NCBI GenBank assembly: GCA_030560485.1
Contig: JAKTTS010000069.1
Span: 1-43,450 of the forward strand
Reading direction: 5' to 3'
DNA: 43,450 nucleotides
Source of the DNA: Ascoidea tarda (nom. inval.)
Lineage: Eukaryota; Ascomycota; Saccharomycetes; Ascoideales; Ascoideaceae
The stretch's first letter is position 1. The number at the start of each line of letters is the position of its first letter. The notes below the pieces were generated by a model, which saw only the letters and a program-made list of their open reading frames with translations, searched no databases and had not been told where the DNA came from. Shown one piece after another: positions 10,183-20,917 of the stretch. The position numbers were made by a program, and so were the translations under genes.

Positions 10183-13100
10183 ATGGACAGAGACCATCCC
10201 AAGATCCCCCAAAGACCCACAAAGCCCAAGGTATGTTTATTCCAACTTCTCTTTTCTCACGCTGTCTACTAACTACAATGTCCCCAGAAACCCTCAATTC
10301 CCTCTAGGCGACCATCGAGGAATGCTTCGTTGCCAAACAGCAGCTCCAGTGAGCCAATTACCTCGAGGAAAGTTGACTTCTCGTTGGGCTCGTCTATACC
10401 CATCATACCGAGCAGACCAGAAAGACCAGAGATACCTGAGAGACCAGAGAAACAAGGCAGACTGTCAGCTTCCACCTCCTCGAACTCGTCCAACTTTTCC
10501 AATGCCTCCAGCATTTCAGAGCTTGTGGACCCAACTGACCTTCAATTGCCCCCAATGTTGAACAGCACTTTGATTAAACAAGATGAAATCCCAAGGTTGG
10601 GTTCTCCCCAGACTGCTATTCCAATCAATGAATTAGATCAACAAAGTAGCATGAGGAAGTCTGGTATTAGAACTTTTAGTAGTGTTTACAACGAGGCCCA
10701 AAACAGAAAAAAATTTAGAAACATTGTTGAAAACGATAATGATAACGATACTGATAACGATAGTTTTGCTTTTAATCTACCCAGAAAGATTCATACCGAT
10801 TCAAGTATTAATTACTATAATAATAAAAATTCTTCAAATTTGTCGATTAATATCCATCCGGCTGATTCTGAATTGGTTAAAGAAGATGAAATTGTTGACA
10901 AGAAAGTCGTTCAAAATGAGAATAAAGTTACTAATAGCACAAATATTGTAAATGAGATGAATAAAAGCGATAATGAAGAAATTGATACTGATAATAAAGA
11001 AAAAGAGTTACGGAATATGCATAAAATCAAAAGAGTCACTACACCATTCACTCTTCACAACAACCTATCTGCAAATTCATTCACTTCAAAATTTAAAACC
11101 CCAGAGATTTCTCATAATAAAGCTAAAAACGTTCAAAATTTGCAAATAAATCACAACTCGTATAATTCAAATGATTTAATTACTCCAATAACATCAAGAA
11201 TTAAAGAAATCAAACTCCACGATATTGATAGTGATAAAGATAACGATGATAATGATAATGATAATGATAATGATAATGATAATGTTTTAAATCAAAAAAG
11301 ATATGATGATAATAGCAAATCTCCTTCAAAATCTTCTTCATTGTCATTGTATCCAGAACCTCCACGACTCGATATTCGAAAAAATCAGTCAATTGACTCT
11401 CCAATTAAAGACTATACAAGTGTTACTCCATTTTTAACTGATAAATTCAAAGTTAAAACACCAATTATTAGTTCTCCTAAAAATTTACTAAACCCAAAAA
11501 ATTTAAACTCGTCAAAATTTATTGATCAGTTGAGTTATAATCTAGACAAGCAAAGAGAGATTTTAACTAACCAAGATGAAGATGAAGATGAAGGTGAAGA
11601 TGAAGATGAAGATAATGCTATTGTTAAGTACGATATTGGTACTAATAATAACAATGATAAAGAAATTTATAAAGTGTACAACAGTGAGAAAAAAGAACCT
11701 CTATTATTAATTCCCAAAAAACCTAGAAAAGCCGTAAATAATAATAACAATAATAGTAGTAGCAGTGTTGAAAATACTGGTTCAGTAGAACACTTAGAAG
11801 AATCTTCAACCAGTGATATTTTATCTAGTAGCAACGATAGCTTTAGTAAATCTGCTGATACAGACACAAAAACAGGCATAAGTATAGGTGATAATACAGG
11901 CAATATATTATCAAGTGCAAATTCAAACGATTTAGCTTCAATTAAATCAACGGATAGTTTTGATAATCAAAATCACAATCATAATCATACTGACAGTGAC
12001 AATAAAGAGATCTACCAAAATGACAACAAAAATGATATAAAAGATATATCCAAGTCTAGTGTATCCAATACAAATATTTTAAATACTCAAATTAGACCAG
12101 TTAGGCCACAAACTAGACCCACCAAATTTAGCCAAGTAGAAACAAAAGACAAATTAAGGAAACCAGATACACCAAGTGTTCCCATTAGACCAGCAAGACC
12201 AGCAAGACCAAATAAGTTAATTAATATTGATACTAAGGATAATAATAATAACGATGATAATAAAATTCAAGGGGAAGCACTAAGATCTCCATTAGTAACA
12301 GTGAAAACGCCCTCGTCAAAGATAGCGAAATTTCAACAGATGATTAATGAGCAACAGGAAAAATTCAAAGGGTTAAATAAACCTACACCACCACCAAGAC
12401 CATCAATTAAAAGAAGGTCGAATAAGAGTGAAGATAAATCAAGTAATGAAAATAGCAATGGTGATATTGAGAATATAGAAGGTAAAGAAGATAATATTGG
12501 GGATGGTAAGAGACCTAGAAAAAATGTGATTAAAAAGGATAATGAATTTACTAAGAACCTTAATAATATAATTGGTATGGCATTACCAGGAATGGCGTTA
12601 CCTGGAATGGCGGTTCCTGCAGTGGTTACTTCTGCTTTGGATAAGGGTAAAAAGACAAAAGAAGAGGAAGATAGTTTAAAAAATGGTAATAAAAATAACG
12701 AGGAAGAAAATGGCGAGAATAAAGTCGAAAAACCGCTAAAGGATGTCAGAAAGGGAAGAGCAAAGGGACCTAGAGGAAGAAGGTTACCTGCTGAAGCTAA
12801 GAAAACTATTGAAGTTAAAGAGAAAAGCAGGTATAACATTTTTTTTAGTGATATGTGGGAGATTTCATTCGGGAATGATGAGGTAGATAAGGATGATAAA
12901 AAACCCAGCAATATTGAGAGCATCACCGAAGAAAAGATCACAAAAGGTATAAAAGAAATTGATGAAATTGAAAAAGATGGAAAAGATGAAAAAGTTATAG
13001 ATCAGACCAAAATAATTGGTCAAGAACAATTTAAAAATATTGAAGCTAAAGAAGAAGAATACACAAATGTTGAAGAAATTAAAGCCGAAAAAAACGATAA

Positions 13101-13560
13101 TGAAATTAGAGAAGTTAAGGACGCAATCAAAAATAAATTAAATCTCAATAAAGAAAATATAGACGGGTTTGATGTTGAAACTGAGGCCGAGAGCAGAACT
13201 GTGCTGTCTGGAAATGGGAACGAGGTGTTCAATGATGGCAAAGATGAGGAACCTGTTGACAGAGCAATCGAGGCAATTGATGTTGACGAGAGCCAAGAAG
13301 AAGAAGAGGCAAGAAAGCATGGAAATAACGAAAGAGCAAGATCAGGTTCAAATGCCAGTTTGTTGTCGGTTGAGGTTCTTCCCATCAAGTTTGAGAACGA
13401 GGGCAGTCCCCGGATTCCTCCAGCAGGCTGGAATGACGAGGAGGTGGTCAAGGTGAAAGAGACGATTATCCTCAGTGATAACGAGATGGACGACACCAAA
13501 GAAACAAGGGAATCAAAGAACCACACCGGCAGAAGCACAGAGCCCATCGAGCTCGACTAG
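10183..13560 (+). CDS. AIM21: Aim21, actin cortical patch regulator (spliced: 10183-10230, 10288-13560)
   Basis: A 16-codon first exon (MDRDHPKIPQRPTKPK) joins in phase 0 to the long exon, giving 1106 aa. In yeast Aim21 acts with Tda2 and capping protein at actin patches, where it limits barbed-end assembly. Assignment rests on the N-terminal proline motif (PKIPQRPTK.. then IPSRRPSR; yeast PKVPERPSRRK), the central RPARPARP and TPPPRP motifs, and the segment PSSKIAKFQQMINEQQEKF (yeast PSSRIAAFQEMLQKQQQ). Further support comes from the ALPGMA repeats, the RGRAKGPRGRRLP basic motif and a YNIFF.. segment. The rest is disordered, with DN, EDEDEG and Asn runs. It is longer than yeast Aim21 (about 680 aa). 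Without the intron the gene would have no ATG at its conserved N-terminus. Confidence 0.9.
10231..10287 (+). other. Spliceosomal intron of AIM21 (57 nt)
   Basis: The 5' site is AAG|GTATGT at 10230/10231. The branch point TACTAAC is at 10267-10273, and the 3' site is CCCCAG|AAA ending at 10287. Exon lengths keep the frame (48 nt upstream, phase 0), and the joined peptide restores the proline-rich Aim21 N-terminus. At 57 nt it is near the lower limit for yeast introns. Confidence 0.93.
11248..11283 (+). repeat. GATAAT hexamer repeat (Asp-Asn run)
   Basis: About six GATAAT units encode an (Asp-Asn)n run in AIM21. It is a coding microsatellite, probably variable in length. Confidence 0.8.
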
Positions 13561-13827
13561 TTGTACGTAGCCTAAATAGCACCTGCACCATCAATGCACA
13601 GTTTCTGCAGTTTCTGCGGCCGCTGCAGCCGCTGCAGCAGACACCACGCACAGCATCCTCTTGACGCACACGCAGCTGGAGCACCACTGTGTTGGATCAG
13701 ACCCCAGCCGTTGGTCGACGGGCTGTAGTGCGCTGGAGCTGGGCCCAGAGCTGCCTCCAACCACAACAGCCTAAGAACTGCTTCTTCTTCCTGCTTGCCA
13801 CTCGATGCCTCCACAGCTCTGCTCGCC
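13561..13827 (+). promoter_or_regulatory. GC-rich promoter region of CDC7
   Basis: The 267 bp between the AIM21 stop and the CDC7 ATG are strikingly rich in GC. They contain a NotI-type GCGGCCGC and overlapping CTGCAG palindromes (about 13605-13640). No MCB box (ACGCGT) is visible, although GACGCACACGC occurs near 13664. Both flanking coding ends share the high GC. Confidence 0.5.
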
Positions 13828-14552
13828 ATGGTGGTAGAAACTTGTTTTGGTGCTGCCAACTCAGTGTCCAGGACCCACACCTCCTCTGTGCTTCAGACCA
13901 TGGGCGCTACCCAGGAGAACGTTTTGGTGGATGTTGCCTACACTGCCTCACACAATCTCGCTGAGAGTCTCGTTGAGGCCACTGATGGCAATACTGATGG
14001 TGATGCTTCTGACAACGTCTCTGGTCGCGACTGTGCTGACAACACCGGTGCTGATAGCTCTGGCGACAACCACACACACCAGTTATCTCAAGACAGACTA
14101 GATGCCCAATCCCAGCAAACCTTAAATGTCAATGTCAATAATCAGAATGGCAGCTTTAATAACAGTAACAAAAGCAGACAAAAAAGCCATCACCAAGTCC
14201 TGGACAACCAGAACGATGAGAACACCCACACTACCAACAACACAACCGATTCTACTTCTAATAATAATGATGACGATGACGATGACGATACAAACAGCCA
14301 AATGAGCGATATACCAATCGATATCCTTGAAGAGATGAAAGAATTGCAAAACTCAATACCTGGCTTGTCGTCAAGATACAATTTGCTAGATAAAATTGGC
14401 GAAGGAACGTTTTCTTCGGTCTACAAAGCTCAGGATTTAAATGGAATCTCCAATTCATTTTATAATAACATTCTCAGTAAAAAGTCATTTAAAAAATCAA
14501 TCAATAAAGAAATAAACGATCCCACTGCTACCGGTACTACTACTACTACTAC

Positions 14553-14601
<49 letters not shown>

Positions 14602-15774
14602 GATAATGGTAATGATAATGATAATGATAAAATTAAAATTAAAAAAAAATCAAGAGAAAATATCCATGATTTCACTCCATCAAGAAAAAAACAAAAGTTA
14701 TCCTTAATCAAAAAAAATAGAAAAAAATATAAACTTGTAGCATTGAAGAAAATTTATGTCACCGCTTCTCCCCAAAGAATCTTCAATGAACTACAACTAT
14801 TATACAATTTAAACGGTTGCAAACGAGTCGCTCCATTATTAGATGCAATTAGACACCAAGACCAAATTATCGCTATCCTACCTTACTACAATCATGCTGA
14901 TTTCAGAGACTACTTCAGGGACTTGCCTCTCAACGGTATCAAAATTTACATGTTCGAATTACTATCTGCTTTGAATTTTGTTCATAACAAAAGAATAATT
15001 CACAGAGATATCAAACCAACAAACTTCTTGTACGACCCATTCAAAAAAAAGGGAATACTAGTAGACTTTGGTCTAGCTGAAAAGGAAATATCAATCAAAG
15101 AATCAATCAACAAAAAAAACTACATCTGTCCCTGCATTAAAGGCGGTTTACCACTCGACCCCAATAGCCAGATCAACTCAAAGGGCTATTTAAAAGAAGA
15201 CTCAAGACCGAGCAGAAGAGCTAATAGAGCAGGCACAAGGGGTTTCAGAGCCCCTGAAGTGCTATTCAAATGCCCCAATCAAACAACTAAAATCGACATT
15301 TGGTCTTGCGGTGTCATCTTATTGATCTTGCTATCAAGAAGATACCCGTTTTTCTCTTCTCCTGATGACATTGATGCTTTGGTTGAACTAACCTGTTTAT
15401 TTGGCATTGATAGAATTAGACAAGTGGCCGCTCTTCATGGCTTGGGTCTAGAAAGCAATTTGGCTACAGTAAAGGGCTCAGGTTACTCTTTAGGTGAAAT
15501 TATCTATTGGGCAATTAATACTGAAAGATTAAGCAAAACCTTGCCATCTGACTCAATCGTAATCAAGGAAACTTTCCAAGGTTTAGACGAATCTGGCAAA
15601 CCAAAAAATAACAAAACTGGAAAAGAATTTGAAAATGTCTTTCAATTATTATTAGAATGCTTAAATTTATATTCTAATGGTAGAATCACCGCAGCAGATG
15701 CTCTAAAATTACCATTTTTTGATGAATGCCATAAATATGAAGCATTGCTAAATAGTTCAAGTATCAGATATTGA
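13828..15774 (+). CDS. CDC7: Cdc7 serine/threonine kinase (DDK catalytic subunit)
   Basis: 648 aa. Cdc7 with Dbf4 phosphorylates MCM helicase to fire replication origins. Homology with yeast Cdc7 starts at about residue 159 (SDIPIDILEEMKEL) and includes the P-loop IGEGTFSSVYKA, Lys307 in VALKKIYVTASPQRI, HRDIKPTNFL (D394), VDFGLAE (D413), ANRAGTRGFRAPEVL and TKIDIWSCGVILL. Before the domain is a disordered Ser/Asn/Asp extension of about 158 aa that S. cerevisiae lacks. A Thr/Asn-repeat insert splits the N-lobe between the P-loop and the catalytic Lys. The frame is open a little further upstream, but only from TTG at 13795, so the ATG at 13828 is used. Later ATGs (13900, 14302) are possible. 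It is convergent with MCT1, 59 bp away. Confidence 0.96.
14535..14600 (+). repeat. (ACT)n(AAT)n trinucleotide array in CDC7
   Basis: About six ACT codons (Thr) followed by about sixteen AAT codons (Asn) lie inside kinase insert 1. Codon purity indicates slippage, so strain length differences are likely. Confidence 0.9.
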
Positions 15775-15833
15775 AAGCCTTATTATAATTTTATTATAAT
15801 TTTATATACAAACTATATTATAATCAAATATTT

Positions 15834-16991
15834 TTACGAATCAAGCTCTTTCATTTGTTTTCCATGTATTTTTTTCAAAAAAAGGTCAATATCACCTATG
15901 GTATTAATTGGAATATTCATATCGATTTTATTTTCGGAGTCTTCAATAAGAATCTTGGAAACAAAAGTATGCGTAAATGTGGGACCCAAGTGAATAAAGT
16001 TCTTTACGTTCAATTCTGAGCTTAGTTTGGTTACATTGGCAATAAAATCTACTGTTTGATTTGAATTTGAAATGAAATTATAAATAGCCCTTTTATAATC
16101 ATTGCCAACAATTTCATTACGATAATTGGTTATAACTGGTTTTAACTCAGATATATTGAACAGATTCAATCTAATATTTCTTTTAAAATACTTTTTCAAC
16201 TCAACATCGACATTTTTCAAATAAGGGGAGTGAAATGGAATAGTTACAGGCACTTCAAATGGTCTAAACCCACTTTTGCTCAATTTTAAATTTGAACGTA
16301 GTTCGTCCAAAAATGATAGGAGTAACTTTGATGGTCCAACGATCACGATTTGAGCAAATGAATTGATATTGGAAATATATATTCTCTCGTTAATCGGAAC
16401 CTGTTCATTTGATTGATAATGATCTAAAAACTTATAAACACTGATAAAATTTTTGGGATTAATTATCAATGAATACATTTTAAATTCCATATTCTCGTCA
16501 TATTGATTTTTTATTATGTCTTCCATCAATTTGCCTCGTTTTTGAACTAATTTCAAAGAGTTTTCCATATCTAAAATTTGATTGAAATATAGTGAAATGT
16601 ATTCGCCAACAGAGTGTCCAACAAAATAATCAACAGTATCAGCTATATTAAAATGGTAATAATTTTTCAAAAATACATCAATAATAATTGATGATAAAAA
16701 AATAGCAGGTTGAGCATTCGAAGTTCTGCGAAAAAATTGCTGAGAATTTTCATTATTATTTAGAATATTCAAAGAGAAATTTTTATCATTCAAAATTTCG
16801 TCGGCCTGGTTTAGCAATGGTTGAATCAAGTTCTCTCTTTTGGAATCAAATTCAAGAAGCTCATTGATAAGCTTAAAATCAACTGAGCCTTGACCAGGAA
16901 AAACAAGAGCAGTTTTCGCCGGCAAAGCACCAACACAAAAAGACCTGCTAAAACCCGAAAACCTTTTGAATATCGTTTTTAGCTTGGACAT
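15834..16991 (-). CDS. MCT1: Mitochondrial malonyl-CoA:ACP transferase Mct1
   Basis: 385 aa, FabD family. It loads malonyl groups onto mitochondrial acyl carrier protein for type II fatty acid synthesis, the source of octanoate for lipoate. Motifs are FPGQGS at the start of the domain, the nucleophile S127 in GHSVGEY, and H254 in the VTIPFHSPYLKNV motif. The N-terminus MSKLKTIFKRFSGFSRSF is a basic, amphipathic mitochondrial presequence. The frame extends 12 codons further but only to a TTG, so the ATG at 16991 is chosen. Yeast Mct1 is 360 aa, so the length fits. Confidence 0.93.
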   Translation of the reverse strand: MSKLKTIFKRFSGFSRSFCVGALPAKTALVFPGQGSVDFKLINELLEFDSKRENLIQPLLNQADEILNDKNFSLNILNNNENSQQFFRRTSNAQPAIFLSSIIIDVFLKNYYHFNIADTVDYFVGHSVGEYISLYFNQILDMENSLKLVQKRGKLMEDIIKNQYDENMEFKMYSLIINPKNFISVYKFLDHYQSNEQVPINERIYISNINSFAQIVIVGPSKLLLSFLDELRSNLKLSKSGFRPFEVPVTIPFHSPYLKNVDVELKKYFKRNIRLNLFNISELKPVITNYRNEIVGNDYKRAIYNFISNSNQTVDFIANVTKLSSELNVKNFIHLGPTFTHTFVSKILIEDSENKIDMNIPINTIGDIDLFLKKIHGKQMKELDS

Positions 16992-18005
16992 ATCCAAAAT
17001 GAGAGCTGTCACTGATCCCCAAACCAATAAATCAACTCACTGTTTCAAATTATACAGTTGACTTTTTATTATATCGTCCCCAGAAAAAAAACCCTGTTTT
17101 GGATCCAAAAAACGTGATTTATATAATACTCTAAAATAAGATGTGTTTGTATGTATGTACACAGATAATTACATCACATTGATGATTTTTGCATATGCAT
17201 ATAGCTGTATGTCTTACATCAAATCCTTCTCTGTGGCTCTCACTAGATCGTATCCATAGAACTGGTTTGGTGCTGTAACTTTTTTAACAACTTTCTCTGT
17301 TTTATCATTTTAATCAGATTTTTTCAGTTGAATTTTTTTGATTATGATTTTATTGTGATTTTAGCTATTCACTTAGTTTGAGAATGGTGACAGCAGAAGT
17401 TGCTATTCTCGTGGATCCTGCTAATTTTACACAAAGCAATATTGATCTGATCATAATAATTCGTTTGGAACTATTGAGAGGCAGCAAACAATCGGGAACC
17501 TAAATTTGCATGTTTCTATTAAATATTTCTTCAATTCCCATTAACAATATTGTGAATTCTTTTTCCTTTGACACTGAGTAGTTACTAAAAGTTTTTGGAA
17601 TTCCAAAACAAAATTAAAAAAACCCACCAGAAGAGAATTAAAACTGAAACGACAAAAAAACAATAATAATTATAACTTTCTTTTTTTTTCGTTTAATATT
17701 TACTATTCAAATGAAAAAAATATTCTTTTAAAAAAAAATAAAAAAAAATAAAATCAAGTATCAGCTTTGCTACTTTAATTTTATACCAATAAACCAAAAG
17801 GCAAGCCTCTGTTGTCTTACCATAATAAATAGTATTAAATAATAAATAATAATTACCAATATTAATAATTAGTATTGACAACAAAAATTATAGTGACTAT
17901 TTTGATTGTATATGACCTTAATTTCATTGGGCAACTGATACAATTCTCTAATTTTCCATTAGTTTTTTCATTAACAATCCAAGTAAGAGTAAAGCATTAT
18001 CTAAA
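16992..18005. other. 1-kb spacer between MCT1 and MCP1, with a candidate micro-gene
   Basis: This is the divergent promoter region of MCT1 (-) and MCP1 (+). It is mostly AT-rich with A/T runs near 17680-17760. A patch of better coding character on the minus strand (17216-17454) is listed separately. Confidence 0.5.
17216..17454 (-). CDS. Candidate very small spliced or frameshifted gene, mitochondrial-type N-terminus (uncertain)
   Basis: On the minus strand an ATG at 17454 opens a 29-codon frame (MIRSILLCVKLAGSTRIATS..) that looks like a mitochondrial presequence. In another frame, a segment ending at 17216 reads VVKKVTAPNQFYGYDLVRAT.. and ends in a stop. Joining AA|GTGAAT (exon 1 end near 17372) to AAACAG|AG (near 17300) puts both in one frame and would give about 56 aa. 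The 5' site is not the GTATGT/GTAAGT used by the two certain introns here, and there is no TACTAAC. It may therefore be a chance pairing, a decayed gene or two unrelated frames. The segment is richer in GC than its surroundings. I do not recognise the protein. Confidence 0.25.
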
Positions 18006-18737
18006 ATGGATAAATTTATTGGAATAAAAAATTATATAGTTAATAAAACACCAAACTATATTCTTCCAGTGTTAAAATTCTTACAGAAATATTCCTCAAT
18101 ATCATTTCAAATTTTTTTTTTGCTTCATTTTACCAATGTTTCAATTATTCCATTAATTTCAATAGATAAGTTTGATGATGTACTAATGATAAACAGAGAG
18201 GTTTATCAAAACAATGAATCCCTCTTGATTTATGGTTCATTGACCACCCATATCCTTAGTGGAATCCTCGTTAGACTCTTCAGAAGAGTTAGATCCAGAT
18301 TTAAATATGGAACATTCAAAAAACAAAAAAAAAATAAGGGTTTCTTCAAATCCTTTAACAACTTGCAATTAACAGGATACATTTTAATTCCAATTGTTTT
18401 GTTTCATATTCTTAAGGAACGAATCTCTGCAATTTTGGTTGATGGAGACTCCTCCTACGTTGACATCAACTATATCATCTTCCAGCTAAAAGAACATAAG
18501 TTCAGAACCATCTCAGGACTAAATCTTCTATCCATATTGAGCATATACCATATTATCAAAGGATCAGTCAAATGGTTCAAATTGAAATGGAATCCAACTC
18601 TTGTCGATGGGTTAATTTATGGGTTTTCAACCTTTTCATTCTTAAGTTTATTACGTCTACAATTTAGCGACTTTATTGGATTTTCACAATCTGTTAAAGA
18701 AAAATACGAATTGTACCTTAACGTTATTCCTTTATAG
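18006..18737 (+). CDS. MCP1: Mcp1-like mitochondrial membrane protein (DUF1691 family)
   Basis: 243 aa with about five hydrophobic segments (about 32-52, 72-92, 121-140, 168-185, 202-218). Histidines are placed in or near membrane segments (H41, H82, H134, H182), as in this family, which is related to b-type heme-binding folds. Motifs are THILSGILVRLFRR, LQLTGYILIPIVLFHILKER and LSIYHIIKGSVKW. In yeast Mcp1 is an outer mitochondrial membrane protein that works with Vps13 and rescues ERMES loss when overexpressed. The protein is shorter than S. cerevisiae Mcp1 (302 aa), mainly at the N-terminus and in loops. Divergent from MCT1. Confidence 0.75.
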   Translation: MDKFIGIKNYIVNKTPNYILPVLKFLQKYSSISFQIFFLLHFTNVSIIPLISIDKFDDVLMINREVYQNNESLLIYGSLTTHILSGILVRLFRRVRSRFKYGTFKKQKKNKGFFKSFNNLQLTGYILIPIVLFHILKERISAILVDGDSSYVDINYIIFQLKEHKFRTISGLNLLSILSIYHIIKGSVKWFKLKWNPTLVDGLIYGFSTFSFLSLLRLQFSDFIGFSQSVKEKYELYLNVIPL

Positions 18738-19324
18738 GGTTTTATAAATACTTTAACTGTATGATATACCCTTGGGTATAGTAATACACACAACATAATT
18801 ATATATTCAACAATCACTAGATATTTCCAATCCCAGGCTCTCAATAAATATTTCCAATAATTAACCTCAATAGATATTCCCAATAGATATTTAGCTTTTG
18901 CTAACATCGCTGTAAAATCTGTCTAACATGGCTGTGAGACCTTCTCTTTGTTAGCACTGTTATTCATTTAAACCTCTTTACACTCGGAGTCAAATAATCA
19001 AATAATATTCAGCTAATTATTAATTATTAATTTTTTTTTTCTGTTTGAATGGCTAATTAATATCTTCCAATGAAATTCTACACTCTTTTAGCTCTAGAGT
19101 TTTTGTTTTTTTTAATATAAATAAGAGATGAGCTCCTCACATTTGAATAATCCCCCCCAACAGTTTTTGAACGCTTTTATTGTATCCTTTAGAAAACACA
19201 TTAATACCTGTTTCCTAAACCATCAAATCTCCTTCAACTATCTCTTAAATATCTTGATAGCCAAAATAATAGAGGCATAGTTCTTAAATAATAAATATTA
19301 AATAACACTTGACCAATACTTAAA
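18738..19324. other. Spacer between MCP1 and the cytochrome b5 gene
   Basis: AT-rich. It contains a 16-bp near-perfect inverted repeat, TATACCC-TT-GGGTATA, at 18765-18780 just after MCP1, and a C7 run near 19149. The last 70 bp are A/T-rich leader before the ATG at 19325. No gene seen. Confidence 0.45.
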
Positions 19325-19549
19325 ATGGGTTTATCTTACGAAGAAGTTGCTTTACATGATCAACCAGATGACTGCTGGGTTATAATTAACGGTGCTGTTT
19401 ACGATGTTACCAGCTTTTTAAACTATCATCCAGGTGGTGAAGAGATCTTGTTAAACTATGGTGGAAGAGATGCCACTGATATGTTCACCAGTATCCATAA
19501 CTTTGACGTTATCTTAAATAATGCTAATCTTGTCAGAAGAATCTATTAG
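19325..19549 (+). CDS. Stand-alone cytochrome b5-domain protein
   Basis: 74 aa, a complete heme-binding cytochrome b5 core and nothing else. It has an EEVALHD..DDCWVIINGAVYDVT start, the HPGGEE loop with axial ligand H35, the GGRDATDMF motif and the second axial ligand H58 in SIHNFD. Microsomal cytochrome b5 has a C-terminal membrane anchor, which is missing: the protein stops right after the domain (LVRRIY), so it should be soluble. It could pass electrons to a reductase/desaturase-type partner or act as a heme carrier. No fusion partner is found downstream and no splice site is evident. Confidence 0.85.
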   Translation: MGLSYEEVALHDQPDDCWVIINGAVYDVTSFLNYHPGGEEILLNYGGRDATDMFTSIHNFDVILNNANLVRRIY

Positions 19550-20917
19550 TTGAGGTGATTATTCATTGATTCGATTATTGAATAATGTTAATAATTAATA
19601 GATGATCTCTTAGAACAATTGGCTTTTTTATTTCTTTTCTACTTTCACTTTTTTCAGTTTATTTTTCTGGTTTTTCTATGGTTCGATTTTTTGTCGAAAT
19701 ATCAATAGCTTTTTTAATTACACTTACAACACATATATATCTTTATCTTAGATACTACTAATGCATTTATACATCCTTTCTGTCCTCTTCTTTCTCCAAT
19801 ACTTCAATGATTCAGCTTGAATTCCAGCTGGAATCAGCATGAAACACTCCAGCATAAATTGTAAAAGCCACCACTTTTTCCCTCTTCTTTCTTTTGCTCG
19901 GTTTTTTCTTCTCGTCAGATCTGGTCTGGAATATACAGCCCTGTTTCGATCCGTGTAATTTCCAGACCGTTTTTATGGATTATATCTGCGTTTTTTTAAG
20001 GTTGAGTCTCTGTTAATGGAGGTGTGTTTTTAGGTCGATCTCAAGAGTCTTTTTGCCAGTCTTTTCGACTCCTCCACTCCTGAAATGGAGTTTTTTTATT
20101 TTCAAAGTAAATAACGACAACTTAATAAGCCACCAAATTATCACAAGAATGGTTTTAAGGAAGCTAACAGCATTTTAAAATTAAATCGCTCTGATTACCT
20201 GAAATTTCCATTTTTTTATTTTCAATTATCTTCAACTATTTTCAACTATTTTCTCAGGTATTTTCACTGTCATATAATTTTGATAGAGAAGAGTAATACT
20301 ACGCGTGATATTAAAAAGAATTATCATTTAAAGTTACCTTATTACAAATATATAATAAAAAAAAAACCGAGAAATTCTTAATTCTCGTTTTTTAGACCGC
20401 CAACTTTTATGCAGGCACTATTAAAAAAATAATTACAAAGTAATTACAAAATATTTAAAAATAATAAATATTAAACTAAAAATAAAAATTATTTCTTTAT
20501 CAAAAACATCAGTTGAGAATAATTTTAAATTTGAAAATGTTAGCGCAAAAAAAAAATAACTTATTCTTTTAGAATCAAATAAAATCAAACATAATCAAAC
20601 AAAATTCCTAAAAATTATCAAAAATATCAATTGTTTAAACGAAGTGAAATAATTGTAGAATTTGCCAATTAATTCGATATTTCTTTAGAAGATATTTTCT
20701 TATATTGACATAATTTTAGTTTGAAAAGACAATAAAAAAAATAACCTAATACGATGGCAACTAATTCATAATAGAGAATGTTAGTAACACATAAAATAGA
20801 GTAAGGTCAAGTATGAATAAGATAAACTAAACTAAGTTTTAATTTTTAATAAAATTTTAATGTTGTGTTTTTTTTCATTTTTTTTATTTTTTTTGCTTTA
20901 TTTTAATATTTGAAATA
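19550..20917. other. AT-rich spacer with convergent gene ends
   Basis: 1.37 kb between the cytochrome b5 gene (+) and FRA1 (-), both ending here. It is T-rich, with repeated TTTTCAACTATTTTC at about 20225-20252, one MluI/MCB-type ACGCGT near 20300 and long A runs. A minus-strand TACTAAC (20780-20786) lies after the FRA1 stop and is probably chance. No gene seen. Confidence 0.5.

Noticed and set aside
12333-13547. Minus-strand ORFs of 202 and 175 codons within AIM21
   Set aside because: They are antisense shadows: Ser/Leu/Phe-rich by reverse reading of Glu/Lys/Asp codons, and AIM21 homology supports the plus frame.
20780-20786. Minus-strand TACTAAC after FRA1 as an intron sign
   Set aside because: It lies past the FRA1 stop codon with no coding exon downstream; FRA1 is complete without it.
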